A stretch of 38,522 nucleotides of DNA, from assembly GCA_026393695.1 (NCBI GenBank), contig JAPKZR010000290.1, forward strand, positions 1-38,522, given 5' to 3'. The position numbers and the translations under genes were made by a program. The stretch is from Actinomycetota bacterium. Lineage in GTDB: Bacteria; Actinomycetota; Acidimicrobiia; Acidimicrobiales; Ilumatobacteraceae. Under the pieces are notes generated by a model. That model was given only the letters and a program-made list of their open reading frames with translations, was not told the origin of the DNA and made no database searches. Positions 16,672 to 25,447 of this stretch are shown here, piece after piece (position 1 is the first letter of the stretch; each line of letters starts with the position of its first letter).

Positions 16672-17778
16672 TTAGCCCAGAATGTCGAGCAACGGCCGCA
16701 GATCGAGACGCTCGGCAGCGGGTAAGCACAACGTGACAGCCTCTTGCTGCAGTCGCCGCCAGTATTCGGGCTGGAAGAAGTTGTCGCCTTCGCGCACCAC
16801 GTAGTTCAAGATGAAGAACCTGTACACCTCACGCATGAACAGCAGTTCGTTTTCGTTGAGCGGGTAAATGCGGTGGTACGCCGTCAAGAACTTCCTGAAA
16901 CGCGGCTCGAGCAAGGTGTGCGGCGAGTACGAAAACACCGTGCGGTCGCCCGTGGCGCTCGACACCCGCGACAAAAAATAGAAGTCGAGTAGCCGCGGCT
17001 CAATGCGAAACCAGTCGTAGTCCCAGCGGCTGAACAAACGAATCTGCTGTTGATCCATCGACACTGAAAAGTTGCCGAGGTTCCAATCGATGAGCACCGG
17101 AATCTTCGACCAGTCGTCGTAGCCGAAGCGATCGAGTTGCTCGAGAAACTCGTGACACTGCCGGCGCAGGTACTGCTTCTGCTCGGCGTTGTATTGAAAC
17201 TTGAGCGACGAATGTTTGTCGGATAACAGGTCGAGCAGATGAATCGCATCGGACTTGATCGACTTCGAGGTGAGCGGAATGCGCCGGGCGACATCGGCAC
17301 AGTCGCGGTGCAGCAATGCCATCTCTTCGCCGAGCTCGCCGATCTGAGCATCGGACAGCACCCGCGGCAACGACTGATCCACCGCTACGTCTTGATAGAA
17401 CGCCGTCCACAGCTGGCCGTTGTAGTGAGTAAACACGCGAGGGGGTCGAGCGCGCCGCGAAGGGCCACCGGGCAGCTGGTCGCGCTCGACGAAGACGTCG
17501 GCAAGCAGGCCAGCCCAACGAGTGTCCTGCAGCAGTTCACGGGATCGATGAATTCGATCGTGGTCTTCGCGGAACAAGTAGTACGAGCCGTACGAAGACA
17601 CCTTGGCGATGGCACTACCGCCGTCGTCGAGGTGCAGTCGGTACACGTGGTTGGTTGACACCTTGGCGCTGACCTCGACCACCGACGTGATGACCCGGGG
17701 ATCTCCGTAGGCACGCCACGCATCGCGCACCTCGCCGTCGTAGCTGGCTGAGTGATCCTCACGCGCCTGGGTCGTCAT
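16672..17778 (-). CDS. Kinase-fold (APH/phosphotransferase-like) protein, atypical catalytic loop
   Basis: 368 aa. Overall layout matches aminoglycoside phosphotransferase/homoserine-kinase-type kinases: an N-terminal lobe with NHVYRLHLDDGGSAIAKVSS (the Lys strand), a helical C-lobe, and IPVLIDWNLGNFSV aligned with the HGDxxxxN catalytic loop, followed by FSRWDYDWFRIEPRLLDFYFL in the metal-binding (DxD) position. Asp and Asn of the loop are kept, but the usual His two residues before Asp is Leu. No substrate can be assigned; small-molecule kinases of this family act on choline, sugars or antibiotics. A TAGGCT box 6 nt before the ATG suggests a leaderless start. It precedes gpsA. Confidence 0.75.
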   Translation of the reverse strand: MTTQAREDHSASYDGEVRDAWRAYGDPRVITSVVEVSAKVSTNHVYRLHLDDGGSAIAKVSSYGSYYLFREDHDRIHRSRELLQDTRWAGLLADVFVERDQLPGGPSRRARPPRVFTHYNGQLWTAFYQDVAVDQSLPRVLSDAQIGELGEEMALLHRDCADVARRIPLTSKSIKSDAIHLLDLLSDKHSSLKFQYNAEQKQYLRRQCHEFLEQLDRFGYDDWSKIPVLIDWNLGNFSVSMDQQQIRLFSRWDYDWFRIEPRLLDFYFLSRVSSATGDRTVFSYSPHTLLEPRFRKFLTAYHRIYPLNENELLFMREVYRFFILNYVVREGDNFFQPEYWRRLQQEAVTLCLPAAERLDLRPLLDILG

Positions 17779-17784
17779 CGCCGC

Positions 17785-17790
17785 AGCCTA
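17785..17790 (-). promoter_or_regulatory. Candidate -10 box for the kinase-like gene
   Basis: TAGGCT on the minus strand ends 6 nt before the ATG at 17778, matching the pattern at selD. Confidence 0.5.
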
Positions 17791-17834
17791 GAACGCTGCG
17801 TAACCCTGTAACACCCATTGGTCATCATCACTCC

Positions 17835-18068
17835 ATGAGCACGATCGCAAACACGCCAGAACTCGCCAGCACACTGGGCGCTGCCGAACAACTTTCGCTT
17901 CTCAGCACCTCGGCACCGGTGCCCCTGCAGTTTCGCCTCAGCGAGCAGACGCGCGTGTCGGGCCTCGCCCACGTGTCGGCGCTACGAGCACAGCTCGCAG
18001 CGCAGGCCGCAGCCCGCGCAACGAACACCACCCCCGAGCGTCGCTCGTCGCGTCAGATCGCAGCCTGA
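17835..18068 (+). CDS. Small protein of unknown function (77 aa)
   Basis: 77 aa in the gap between the divergent kinase-like gene and the convergent LLM gene, ending 7 nt before the LLM stop. Composition is Ala/Ser/Arg-rich. The middle (PLQFRLSEQTRVSGLAHVSALRAQLA) looks like an extended strand followed by an amphipathic helix, and the tail is basic. This RLSEQTRxxGLxxVxxLR pattern resembles small conserved actinobacterial proteins I have seen, without known function. No clear Shine-Dalgarno or TANNNT box precedes the ATG, so the start is uncertain. It is the only good frame filling this space. Confidence 0.5.
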   Translation: MSTIANTPELASTLGAAEQLSLLSTSAPVPLQFRLSEQTRVSGLAHVSALRAQLAAQAAARATNTTPERRSSRQIAA

Positions 18069-18075
18069 CCCGCGG

Positions 18076-19068
18076 TTACGCGCCGGCGGTGGGTGCCAGA
18101 TCGCGCACTGCCTGCCAGTGCTTCAATTCTGGGTCAAGACCCAGAATTGCCAACGACGTAGTGGTCACGCCGTTGTCGAAATAGGCCTGAATCTTGGCAC
18201 GGCATTCGGCTGGCGAACCATGCACGATGATGTCGTCTACCAACTGATCCGGAATGGCAGCCAAGGCCGCCTTGCGGTCGCCGGCTTTCCATGCGTCCCA
18301 CATTGGTTGCAGCATTTCGCCGCGGCCGAGCCACTCATGGAATGCGGCATACACGGGCACGTTGAGATAAGCCGCAATCGCGAACTTTCCCGCAGCGCGC
18401 ACCACATCAGCGTTCTCGCTGGGGCACACAAAGATGCGACACACAATCTCTTTTTGCTCGCCACCGGCAGCATCGTTCACTACGGCGGCCACCTTGGTCA
18501 CGTCTTGCGCCGACAGCCAGTTAATGATCGCGCCATCGGCCTCGCGCGCCGCAAGTTTCAACATGCCTTCGCGCAGCGCCGCCACCAGAATCTGTGGCTG
18601 CTGCTCTGGGCGCACGCCCAAACGAAACCCATCGACCTTGAACGTGTCGTATTGCTTCGACACCTTTTCGCCGCTGAGCGCATCTTTCAAAAAGCGAACG
18701 ACATCGCGTACCTTCTTGTACGGCTCTACAAACGGCACACCGTTCCATCGCTCGACAATCACATTGCTGCTCGAGCCAATACCAATCGCAAATCGACCAG
18801 GCGCCGCGTCGGCCATGCTGGCCACACTCTGCGCAAAGCACGCCGGCGAACGCGTGTAGGCAGGCACGATTGCGGTGCCCAGACGAAGGCGGGGCTCCCA
18901 CGCTGCGGCCATCGCCAGAGGCGTAAAGGCATCGGCGCCATCGCTCTCGGCCGACCAGATGTCGGTGTACCCCAGATCGGCGAGTTCGCTGAGCTTTTCG
19001 CGGTGGCTATGCAACGGTCCCGGCAACGGCACGGTCATCCCCGGACGCTTTGGAAGTGGTGTGCTCAT
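18076..19068 (-). CDS. LLM-class (F420-dependent type) oxidoreductase
   Basis: 330 aa, luciferase-like TIM-barrel fold. Visible family segments are LADLGYTDIWSAESDGADAFTPLA, RLRLGTAIVPAYTRSP, SMADAAPGRFAIGIGSSS, FLKDALSGE and PQILVAALREGMLKLAAREADGAI. In actinobacteria this group mainly uses the deazaflavin F420, though FMN members exist; the sequence does not decide this firmly. The substrate is unknown. Its ATG overlaps the stop of the thioesterase gene (ATGA at 19065-19068), so the two are co-translated and may act on a common lipid or acyl substrate. Confidence 0.9.
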   Translation of the reverse strand: MSTPLPKRPGMTVPLPGPLHSHREKLSELADLGYTDIWSAESDGADAFTPLAMAAAWEPRLRLGTAIVPAYTRSPACFAQSVASMADAAPGRFAIGIGSSSNVIVERWNGVPFVEPYKKVRDVVRFLKDALSGEKVSKQYDTFKVDGFRLGVRPEQQPQILVAALREGMLKLAAREADGAIINWLSAQDVTKVAAVVNDAAGGEQKEIVCRIFVCPSENADVVRAAGKFAIAAYLNVPVYAAFHEWLGRGEMLQPMWDAWKAGDRKAALAAIPDQLVDDIIVHGSPAECRAKIQAYFDNGVTTTSLAILGLDPELKHWQAVRDLAPTAGA

Positions 19069-19910
19069 TTCGATTCCCCTTGCTGAGACGCTGGGCGAGG
19101 CTCATCGGGCTCGCCTTTCCAGTACCTAACTATGCAGCTTTGGCTGGCAGTGGCCATCAGCGTGCCATCTTCGGCGAACATATGCACAAGTCCATGACCG
19201 AACCCGCGGCCCACGGCATGCACGCGAATGTCGAGCAACACCCACTCCGTAGGCACCAATCGAGCCACCCGCAATGTGTTATCGAGGCTGTTGCCGCCGC
19301 CACGCACACCAAGCGCTTGGCCGACGCCCATCGGCACAAAGTCGCCGAGGATGGCCAGCGTTGTGGCATCGACGCCTTCGATCACATCTGGGATACGCGC
19401 CCACAGCAGCACCTGACCATCGCCATGGGTGCCATCGAGCGACTCGAGATCGCGGCCCTTCACCATGCGCTGCTCAAGGCGTTCGTTGATGGTGCCGTCG
19501 GCCGGCAAGCGGTAATCGCGGGCCTCGCACTGCGAGGGTGGCGGCACATCGGGCATGGTCTCCCATTGGCCCGAGTGCTCAATTTCGCGATGTCCAAGCG
19601 CTGCGTTCACGGTGAGAATCTCGCGGTTACCTACATGGCACACAGCGCGGGCCTGCGAGATCTGGTGCCCTTCGACAGCCATCGTGATGTCGATGTCCAT
19701 CACCTCGCCAGGCTTTGCGTACGACAGGTACTGCCCCGTGGCCCACACACAATTGCGACCCGAGGTTTGCTCGAGCGCCGAGATCGCTGCACCCAGACCA
19801 CATCCGCCAAACAAAAACCCACCCCAAGTGGACAGCCCCGGGGTCACCGGCAGGCTCCAGCGATATGGGTTGTGGCTCGGACGAAGATCGAGAAAGGCGC
19901 GGCTATCCAT
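19065..19910 (-). CDS. Acyl-CoA thioesterase-like double hotdog protein
   Basis: 281 aa. The layout is two hotdog repeats. The first has WGGFLFGGCGLGAAISAL and TGQYLSYAKPGEVMDIDITM; the second has RVARLVPTEWVLLDIRVHAVGRGFGHGLVHMFAEDGTLMATASQSCIVR, the typical C-terminal strand of TesB-like thioesterases. Such enzymes hydrolyse acyl-CoA to free acid and CoA in the cytoplasm. A TAGAGT box lies 10 nt upstream of the ATG. It is coupled to the LLM gene and divergent from the amidase. Confidence 0.85.
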   Translation of the reverse strand: MDSRAFLDLRPSHNPYRWSLPVTPGLSTWGGFLFGGCGLGAAISALEQTSGRNCVWATGQYLSYAKPGEVMDIDITMAVEGHQISQARAVCHVGNREILTVNAALGHREIEHSGQWETMPDVPPPSQCEARDYRLPADGTINERLEQRMVKGRDLESLDGTHGDGQVLLWARIPDVIEGVDATTLAILGDFVPMGVGQALGVRGGGNSLDNTLRVARLVPTEWVLLDIRVHAVGRGFGHGLVHMFAEDGTLMATASQSCIVRYWKGEPDEPRPASQQGESK

Positions 19911-20007
19911 GACGCTGCCGACTCTATGGGCAGCGGACAGCTATCGACAGATCAATCGATTTTGACGAACGCAACCGCAGGAGTACGGCAGGCGAACCAT
20001 CTGCAAC

Positions 20008-20013
20008 TATCGT
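20008..20013 (+). promoter_or_regulatory. Candidate -10 box for the amidase gene
   Basis: TATCGT exactly 7 nt before the ATG at 20021. It argues for the ATG rather than the in-frame GTG at 20012, which lies inside the box. Confidence 0.55.
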
Positions 20014-20020
20014 GCGCCGC

Positions 20021-21424
20021 ATGGCGAACACACCGTGGTTAGGCGATAGCTGCTCATTGGTCGAAGCATTCCGAAGCGGCGAGCGTTCGCCAGCCGAAGA
20101 GTTGCAGGCCACCTACGACGCGATCGATGCAAGCGATCTCAACGCCTTCGCGTACACCCCTCGCGAAGAGGCCATGCGCGCCGCCGAGCAGGCCGACATC
20201 TCGCTGCCCTTTGGTGGCGTGCCCATCGGCGTGAAAGAACTCGACTCGGTTGCCGGCTGGCCCGCCACCGAGGCATGCGTGGTGTTTGCCGATCACGTGG
20301 CCACGCACACATCGGTCATGATCGATCGCATGGTCACCCAAGGCGGCGCCGTGTTAGCTGGCCAGACCACCTCAAGCGAGTTCGGCGGAGTCAACCTCAC
20401 CCGCACCGTGTTGCACGGTGCCACCCTCAACCCATGGAACACGGCGCACACCCCCGGCGGGTCGAGTGGCGGTACAGGCGCGGCAGTTGCCGGCGGTCTT
20501 GTCACCATTGCTTCGGGCGGCGATGGCGGCGGCTCAATCCGCATCCCCGCTGGCTTCACCGGACTCTTCGGCCTCAAGGCAACCTTCGGCCGCATTCCAC
20601 GAGCCCCACGCACCACCATCGGCAACATGACCGTCACCATTGGCTGTCTCAGCCGCTCAGTGCGCGACACCGCCCGTTGGTTCGACGTGTGTAACGGCTA
20701 CGACGCTCGCGACCAGTTCAGCCTGCCCCGCACCAGTGGTTGGGAAAACGAACTCGGTACTCACACCGAGTCATTGCGCGGCATGCGCGTTGCTGTGGTT
20801 CCCGACTGGGGTGGCGCCGTTATCTCGCCCGCCATGTGGGTCGTGCTCGAAAACGTTGCCGACGATCTCATCGCCAACGCTGGCATGCGCCGCATCGACG
20901 GCGTCGACATCAGCCTGCCCAGCATGGGCGCGGCGTGGTCCATCAGCGGCATGATCGAGATTCAATCGCAACTCGCCGCTTATTGGCCCGAGTGCAAAGA
21001 CGTGCTCACCCCCGAAATTCGCAGCGGCATCGAGCACACGATGGGTCGCTATGGCGTCGAGGCACGCGCCAAGATCGAAGACCGTCGCATGGAACTCAAC
21101 GAGCGCATGGCTCAGATCTTCTCCGAGGTCGACTTTGTCATCACGGCCAGCAACCCCGACATCGCCTTCGGCGCCGAGGGTCCGTTGCCACATGAGTTCG
21201 GTGGCATCACTGCTGGAGCCGCCAACAACGGTCGCCTCACGTTCCCCGCAAACCTGCACGGCAACCCAGCGGTCAGCGTTCCGGCTGGCACCATCGATGG
21301 CTTGCCCATTGGTCTGCAGATCGTTGGTCGTCACTACTCCGAGCAGTTGCTGCTCGACGCCTCACTCATGATTGAGCGCACGCAGCCGTGGCCACTCGTG
21401 GCCCCTTCTGTCACCCGGGGCTAA
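20021..21424 (+). CDS. Amidase (amidase-signature family)
   Basis: 467 aa from the ATG at 20021. It belongs to the GatA/fatty-acid-amide-hydrolase family with a Ser-cisSer-Lys triad: the Lys in GVPIGVKELDS, the cis-Ser in TPGGSSGGTGAAVAGG, and the nucleophile Ser in GGDGGGSIRIPAGF. The C-terminal AAYWPE...GLPIGLQIVG is the usual closing segment. The context is not that of gatCAB, so a general amide hydrolase is likelier than a tRNA amidotransferase subunit. The start follows a TATCGT box by 7 nt. The MFS gene follows after 30 nt with its own promoter box. Confidence 0.92.
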   Translation: MANTPWLGDSCSLVEAFRSGERSPAEELQATYDAIDASDLNAFAYTPREEAMRAAEQADISLPFGGVPIGVKELDSVAGWPATEACVVFADHVATHTSVMIDRMVTQGGAVLAGQTTSSEFGGVNLTRTVLHGATLNPWNTAHTPGGSSGGTGAAVAGGLVTIASGGDGGGSIRIPAGFTGLFGLKATFGRIPRAPRTTIGNMTVTIGCLSRSVRDTARWFDVCNGYDARDQFSLPRTSGWENELGTHTESLRGMRVAVVPDWGGAVISPAMWVVLENVADDLIANAGMRRIDGVDISLPSMGAAWSISGMIEIQSQLAAYWPECKDVLTPEIRSGIEHTMGRYGVEARAKIEDRRMELNERMAQIFSEVDFVITASNPDIAFGAEGPLPHEFGGITAGAANNGRLTFPANLHGNPAVSVPAGTIDGLPIGLQIVGRHYSEQLLLDASLMIERTQPWPLVAPSVTRG

Positions 21425-21441
21425 CCACCACGGCTCGTCTC

Positions 21442-21447
21442 TAGACT
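21442..21447 (+). promoter_or_regulatory. Candidate -10 box for the MFS transporter gene
   Basis: TAGACT lies exactly 7 nt before the ATG at 21455, just after the amidase stop; no Shine-Dalgarno is present. Confidence 0.55.
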
Positions 21448-21454
21448 GGCCACG

Positions 21455-22801
21455 ATGACACGCGCCCCCCTCGACGCGAGCCAGCGCGCTCTCGCCGTTG
21501 GACTCGTACTCAGCGTCACGCTTGTTGCATTCGAGACAACTGCCGTCATCACGGCGCTACCCACCATCGCCGACGCTCTGCACGGCGACTCGTTGTATGG
21601 CGCCACCCTTGCGGCCTACATGCTCGCCGACCTCGTGGCATTGGTGTGGGCTGGCGAACAAGCCGATCTCCACGGTGTGCGCCGGCCATTCCTCGCGTGT
21701 ATCGGAATCTTCCTCATCGGACTCGTCGTGGCTGCGTCGGCGCAGTCGATGACGATGGTGCTCATCGGCCGACTGCTGCAGGGGGCCGGAAGCGGCGGCT
21801 TCGCCCCCCTGTCGTATATCGCCGTGCGCCGCGCCTTTCCGGTCGAGCGCCAAGCCTCGATGTACGCATACCTCAGCGCTGGCTGGGTGTTGCCCAGTTT
21901 GCTCGGCCCCGTGGTTGCTGGCGTCGTAGTCGACCGCGCCGGTTGGCGCTGGGTCTTCATCGGCATCGCTCCACTTGCCGCCGCCGTCGCACTGCTCACG
22001 GCTCGAGCGATGACTCACCTCGCGCCATCCGAGGCGATCATCGATCGCCGACCAACGCGCTTACATCGCGCCTTTCAGGCCTCCGCCGGTGTGGGCATTC
22101 TGGCCGCCGGACTCCAGAACAAACATCTGCTGTTGGCTGTTCCGCTTTGCATTGCCGGCATCGCCATCGCTCTTCCCGCGTTGCGGTTCATGCTGCCCGC
22201 CGGAGTGTTTCGGGCTCGCCGCGGCCTACCCGCCATCGTGGCCGTTCGCTTTCTCGCCACCGCCACATTCTTAGGTGTCGACAGTTTCGTGCCTCTTGCC
22301 GCCGACCGACTCCATGGCGCTCGACCAATCGTGCAGGGCTTCGTGATCTCCGGCGCAGCCATCACGTGGACCATCGGCCAGGCGGTGACAGCCCGCCGCG
22401 TCGACCGCATCAACCCGGGTCGAGTGTCGGGCATGGGCTTTGGCTTCTTGCTGATTGGTATCGCCACCGTTGCACCGGTGTTGTCCACATCGTGGCCGTT
22501 GCCGATGGTGTTCGTCACTTGGGCAATCGGCGGCTTCGGTATGGGCATCTTGTTTAACCCCACCACCGTTGCCTCGATGACCTACGCCGACGACGGACGC
22601 GAAGGCGAGATCAGCAGCCAGATCCATCTCGCCGATTCTCTGGGCTTCGGAATGATGGGGGTTATCGGCGGCTCAACCGTTGCGTTCGCTGATCGCACCT
22701 CGGCCACCTTGCAGAGCGCTATCGGCGTGAATTTCGCACTGGCCGCGCTGTGCGCTGTGCTTGGCCTCGCTGCCAGCCGCGGCGTTCGATCTCGCGCCTA
22801 A
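21455..22801 (+). CDS. MFS transporter
   Basis: 448 aa with about 12 hydrophobic segments, so an integral inner-membrane protein. Segment 1 (ALAVGLVLSVTLVAFETTAV) is followed by ITALPTIADAL, and loop 2-3 carries WAGEQADLHGVRRPF, the MFS motif A region (G-x-x-x-D-x-x-G-R-R). LIGRLLQGAGSGGFAPL is motif B in TM4 and LPSLLGPVVAGVVVDRAGWRWVFI is motif C in TM5. This matches the DHA drug-proton antiporter type, but the substrate is not predictable. It is probably co-oriented with, but separately transcribed from, the amidase. Its end lies 3 nt from the convergent acyl-CoA dehydrogenase. Confidence 0.93.
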   Translation: MTRAPLDASQRALAVGLVLSVTLVAFETTAVITALPTIADALHGDSLYGATLAAYMLADLVALVWAGEQADLHGVRRPFLACIGIFLIGLVVAASAQSMTMVLIGRLLQGAGSGGFAPLSYIAVRRAFPVERQASMYAYLSAGWVLPSLLGPVVAGVVVDRAGWRWVFIGIAPLAAAVALLTARAMTHLAPSEAIIDRRPTRLHRAFQASAGVGILAAGLQNKHLLLAVPLCIAGIAIALPALRFMLPAGVFRARRGLPAIVAVRFLATATFLGVDSFVPLAADRLHGARPIVQGFVISGAAITWTIGQAVTARRVDRINPGRVSGMGFGFLLIGIATVAPVLSTSWPLPMVFVTWAIGGFGMGILFNPTTVASMTYADDGREGEISSQIHLADSLGFGMMGVIGGSTVAFADRTSATLQSAIGVNFALAALCAVLGLAASRGVRSRA

Positions 22802-22804
22802 GCG

Positions 22805-23965
22805 CTAGCCACCCACAACGCTGCGGCCGACGATCTCTTTCATGATCTCGCTGGTGCCGCCGTAGATGGTCTGAATGCGGCTGTCCGCCCACGCCCGAGC
22901 GATGGGGTACTCACGCATGTAGCCGTAACCGCCGTGCAATTGCACGCAACGATCGACCACCTTGTTCTGCAGCTCGGTGCACCAGAACTTGGCGGCCGCT
23001 GCCTGCTCGACAGTGAGCGCTTGGTTGAGATGCAACTCGATACACCGGTCGACGTACACCTGCGCAATCTGCACTTCAGTGGCGAGTTCGGCGAGCAAGA
23101 ACTTGCTGTGCTGAAAGTGTGCAATCGATTGCCCAAACGCCTTGCGCTCGGTGGTGTAGTCGACTGTCCAGTTCAGCGCTGCTTGAGCAACCGCCACAGC
23201 GCCAATCGCAATTCCGAGGCGCTCTTGAGCGAGGTTGGTCATCAAGTACATGAAGCCCATGCCTTCGTCACCAAGCATGTTGGTGGCGGGCACCTCGACA
23301 TCGGTGAAGAACAACTCGGCGGTGTCTTGAGCGTGCATGCCCATCTTGTCGAGGTTGCGTCCACGCTCGAAGCCGGGCATGCCCCGCTCGAGCACAAGCA
23401 GGCTCATCCCGCGATGGGCCTTGGATGGATCGGTCTTCACCACGGTGATGACCGCGTCGCTGAGGATGCCGTTCGAGATAAATGTCTTCGCGCCGTTCAC
23501 CACAAATGAGTCGCCGTGACGCACAGCCGTGGTCTTGATGCCGACGAGATCGCTGCCGGTGTTCGGCTCGGTCATCGCAATTGCACCGATGCGTTCGCCG
23601 GTAACCATGCCGGGCAGCCACCGCTGCTGCTGCTCTTCGTTGCACAGGCTGACGAAGTAGGGCAGCACGATGTCGTTGTGCAGGGTCATGCCGTTAGCGC
23701 TGCCGATGACACCGGTCATGCCGATCTCTTCGGCCATGACGGCTGCAAAGCGATAGTCGTCGGTGCCGCCGCCGCCGAATTTCTCGGGAACCGTGAGACC
23801 GAGGAATCCGTGTCGTCCGGCTTCGAGCCAAATCTCGCGCGACACAAGACCATCGCGCTCCCACTGCTCATGGTTCGGAACGACCTCGTTGTCGAGCCAC
23901 GCCCGAAAGGCAGTGCGGAACTGATCGTGATCGTCGTTGAACAGGGTGCGCGGAATCTGTTGCAT
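22805..23965 (-). CDS. Acyl-CoA dehydrogenase
   Basis: 386 aa from the ATG at 23965. It is an FAD enzyme that introduces the alpha-beta double bond into acyl-CoA in beta-oxidation. Signatures are AIAMTEPNTGSDLVGIKTTA (first ACAD signature), ERKAFGQSIAHFQHSKF, QLHGGYGYMREYPIARAWAD with the catalytic Glu region, and IYGGTSEIMKEIVGR at the end. Length is standard and chain length preference is unknown. TAGCAT lies 8 nt before the ATG. The upstream minus-strand membrane protein gene ends 22 nt before this start. Confidence 0.95.
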   Translation of the reverse strand: MQQIPRTLFNDDHDQFRTAFRAWLDNEVVPNHEQWERDGLVSREIWLEAGRHGFLGLTVPEKFGGGGTDDYRFAAVMAEEIGMTGVIGSANGMTLHNDIVLPYFVSLCNEEQQQRWLPGMVTGERIGAIAMTEPNTGSDLVGIKTTAVRHGDSFVVNGAKTFISNGILSDAVITVVKTDPSKAHRGMSLLVLERGMPGFERGRNLDKMGMHAQDTAELFFTDVEVPATNMLGDEGMGFMYLMTNLAQERLGIAIGAVAVAQAALNWTVDYTTERKAFGQSIAHFQHSKFLLAELATEVQIAQVYVDRCIELHLNQALTVEQAAAAKFWCTELQNKVVDRCVQLHGGYGYMREYPIARAWADSRIQTIYGGTSEIMKEIVGRSVVGG

Positions 23966-23987
23966 GACCGCCGATGCTAAAGCCGGA

Positions 23988-24743
23988 CTAGCCAGCAAGC
24001 ACCGCTCGGGCGACCAGGTCGGTGCCGAAAGCGGTGAGAATTGCGAGATACAGCAGTCCGGTGGCGGCCATCACTGCCGAGTAATACCGCTCACGAAGCG
24101 CTCGCTTGGTGACCCAGCACAACACGGCTGTGGTGATCGAACACGCCACCCAGAAGTACCCGAGCGTGCCGTTCCATCCGTCGGAAACGGTGCCGCTGAG
24201 CACGCTGAGCATGCCCGTTGGCAGCAACAACGCAGCCACCTCTACAGGCAACACATACTGCGTGACCTGCACCAATTCGTTCAGCAGGCCGCGTGGCAGA
24301 CCTGGCTGCACCAGATACCAGTGGCCGAGCAACATCGCATCGGTGACCGCTCCGAGGAACGCTGCACCCACCACCGTGCGGATTACCGCGACCAGATCGT
24401 TTCCGCCGGCGCCAATGCCAGCGGCAACAAGACCCACAAGACCAATTGCTGGAGCCACCAGATCGAGCCACGGAGCAAAGCGATCGTCGCGACGGTGCAC
24501 GATGGACATCACCAGAGCGACCAGAGCCGCAAGGCCGACACCGAACGATGCGACCTCGCGCACAACTTCGGAGCCAAAGCGCAGGCCGCACACCAACGCG
24601 CCAAAGGCCATCAGCAAATAGACGCCACGCAGCAGCCAGCCATAGCCAGCGCCAACGAGTCGGCGCCGCGTGGTGAACCACAAGAAAAACAGTCCACCGG
24701 TGGACCACTGCAGCAATACGGTTGCGGCATCGATACGGATCAC
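23988..24743 (-). CDS. Unrecognised polytopic membrane protein
   Basis: About 251 aa with seven to eight hydrophobic segments spread over the whole length, so an inner-membrane protein. The central TDAMLLGHWYLVQPGLPRG is the most distinctive segment, between TM5 and TM6; a charged cytoplasmic loop, MSIVHRRDDRFAPWLD, precedes TM4. I do not recognise the family. The start is set to GTG 24743 because TATCGT (24752-24757) ends 8 nt upstream; the GTG at 24749 would be only 2 nt from that box. It is divergent from the lipoprotein gene and upstream of the acyl-CoA dehydrogenase, with no obvious functional tie. Confidence 0.75.
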   Translation of the reverse strand: MIRIDAATVLLQWSTGGLFFLWFTTRRRLVGAGYGWLLRGVYLLMAFGALVCGLRFGSEVVREVASFGVGLAALVALVMSIVHRRDDRFAPWLDLVAPAIGLVGLVAAGIGAGGNDLVAVIRTVVGAAFLGAVTDAMLLGHWYLVQPGLPRGLLNELVQVTQYVLPVEVAALLLPTGMLSVLSGTVSDGWNGTLGYFWVACSITTAVLCWVTKRALRERYYSAVMAATGLLYLAILTAFGTDLVARAVLAG

Positions 24744-24751
24744 GATCACCG

Positions 24752-24757
24752 ACGATA
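24752..24757 (-). promoter_or_regulatory. Candidate -10 box for the membrane protein gene
   Basis: TATCGT on the minus strand, 8 nt before the GTG at 24743, in a 74-nt divergent gap. Confidence 0.45.
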
Positions 24758-24817
24758 GGCGCGCAAGGGCCGACAGACACCGTTTCGCTCAGTTCATCCC
24801 CTACGATCGCAACTCGT

Positions 24818-25438
24818 ATGCGTCTCTTCCGCTCTTTCGCCGTCGCCATTGTCGCCCCGCTGTTGTTCAGCGGGTGCATCACCGGCGAGCGCCCGTCGTT
24901 CGGATCGCAAGCAGACCCAGCGATCGAGGCAGTGCTCAGCAAGCTCGATACGTCCATCGGCCCGTTCACCGCGAGCTATTCGATCCTCACCCGATTCGGC
25001 AATATCGTCACGCCCGTCACGGTTGCCATCCAGAACGAAAGCGAACGCTCGATCACCTTTGGTGACATTCGCTTCCTGCAATCAGTGGGCGGCTTCCGCA
25101 CCTGCACGTTGTCCACCGGGCAGTGCTCAATCACGGCCGACGATGCCACCATTAGCAATCTCTCGGTCACTCACGAGTTCTATGGCTCCGCTCCAGCAGC
25201 ACGCATTCGCCAAGACGTCACCGCGATGGTTGGCCCAGCGATCGCTTCGGTCGAGCAATTTGTCGACCAGACCGCCACGTGCGTGCAACTCAGCTTCACC
25301 AGTGGCACCAAGAAGTACTGCGTGCTCGAAAACGGCATGCTCGCCTACCAAGACACGCCCGACCTGCAGATCACGATCACCAAACTGACCGACACGATCG
25401 ATGTCAGGATGTTCAACACCTCGCTCGCCGGCCAATAG
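24818..25438 (+). CDS. Secreted lipoprotein of unknown function
   Basis: 206 aa from the ATG at 24818. It has a classic lipoprotein signal: MRLFRSFAVAIVAPLLFSGC, with the lipobox LFSGC and Cys20 as the lipidated residue. The mature part is beta-rich (SYSILTRFGNIVTPVTVAIQ, FGDIRFLQS) with four Cys (GFRTCTLSTGQC, ATCVQLSF, KYCVLENG) that could form two disulfides outside the membrane. No family recognised. TACGAT lies 10 nt before the ATG. The extracytoplasmic cysteines make it a conceivable client of a thioredoxin such as the one at 36903-37442, but that is only a thought. Confidence 0.82.
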   Translation: MRLFRSFAVAIVAPLLFSGCITGERPSFGSQADPAIEAVLSKLDTSIGPFTASYSILTRFGNIVTPVTVAIQNESERSITFGDIRFLQSVGGFRTCTLSTGQCSITADDATISNLSVTHEFYGSAPAARIRQDVTAMVGPAIASVEQFVDQTATCVQLSFTSGTKKYCVLENGMLAYQDTPDLQITITKLTDTIDVRMFNTSLAGQ

Positions 25439-25447
25439 GCCAGCGGG

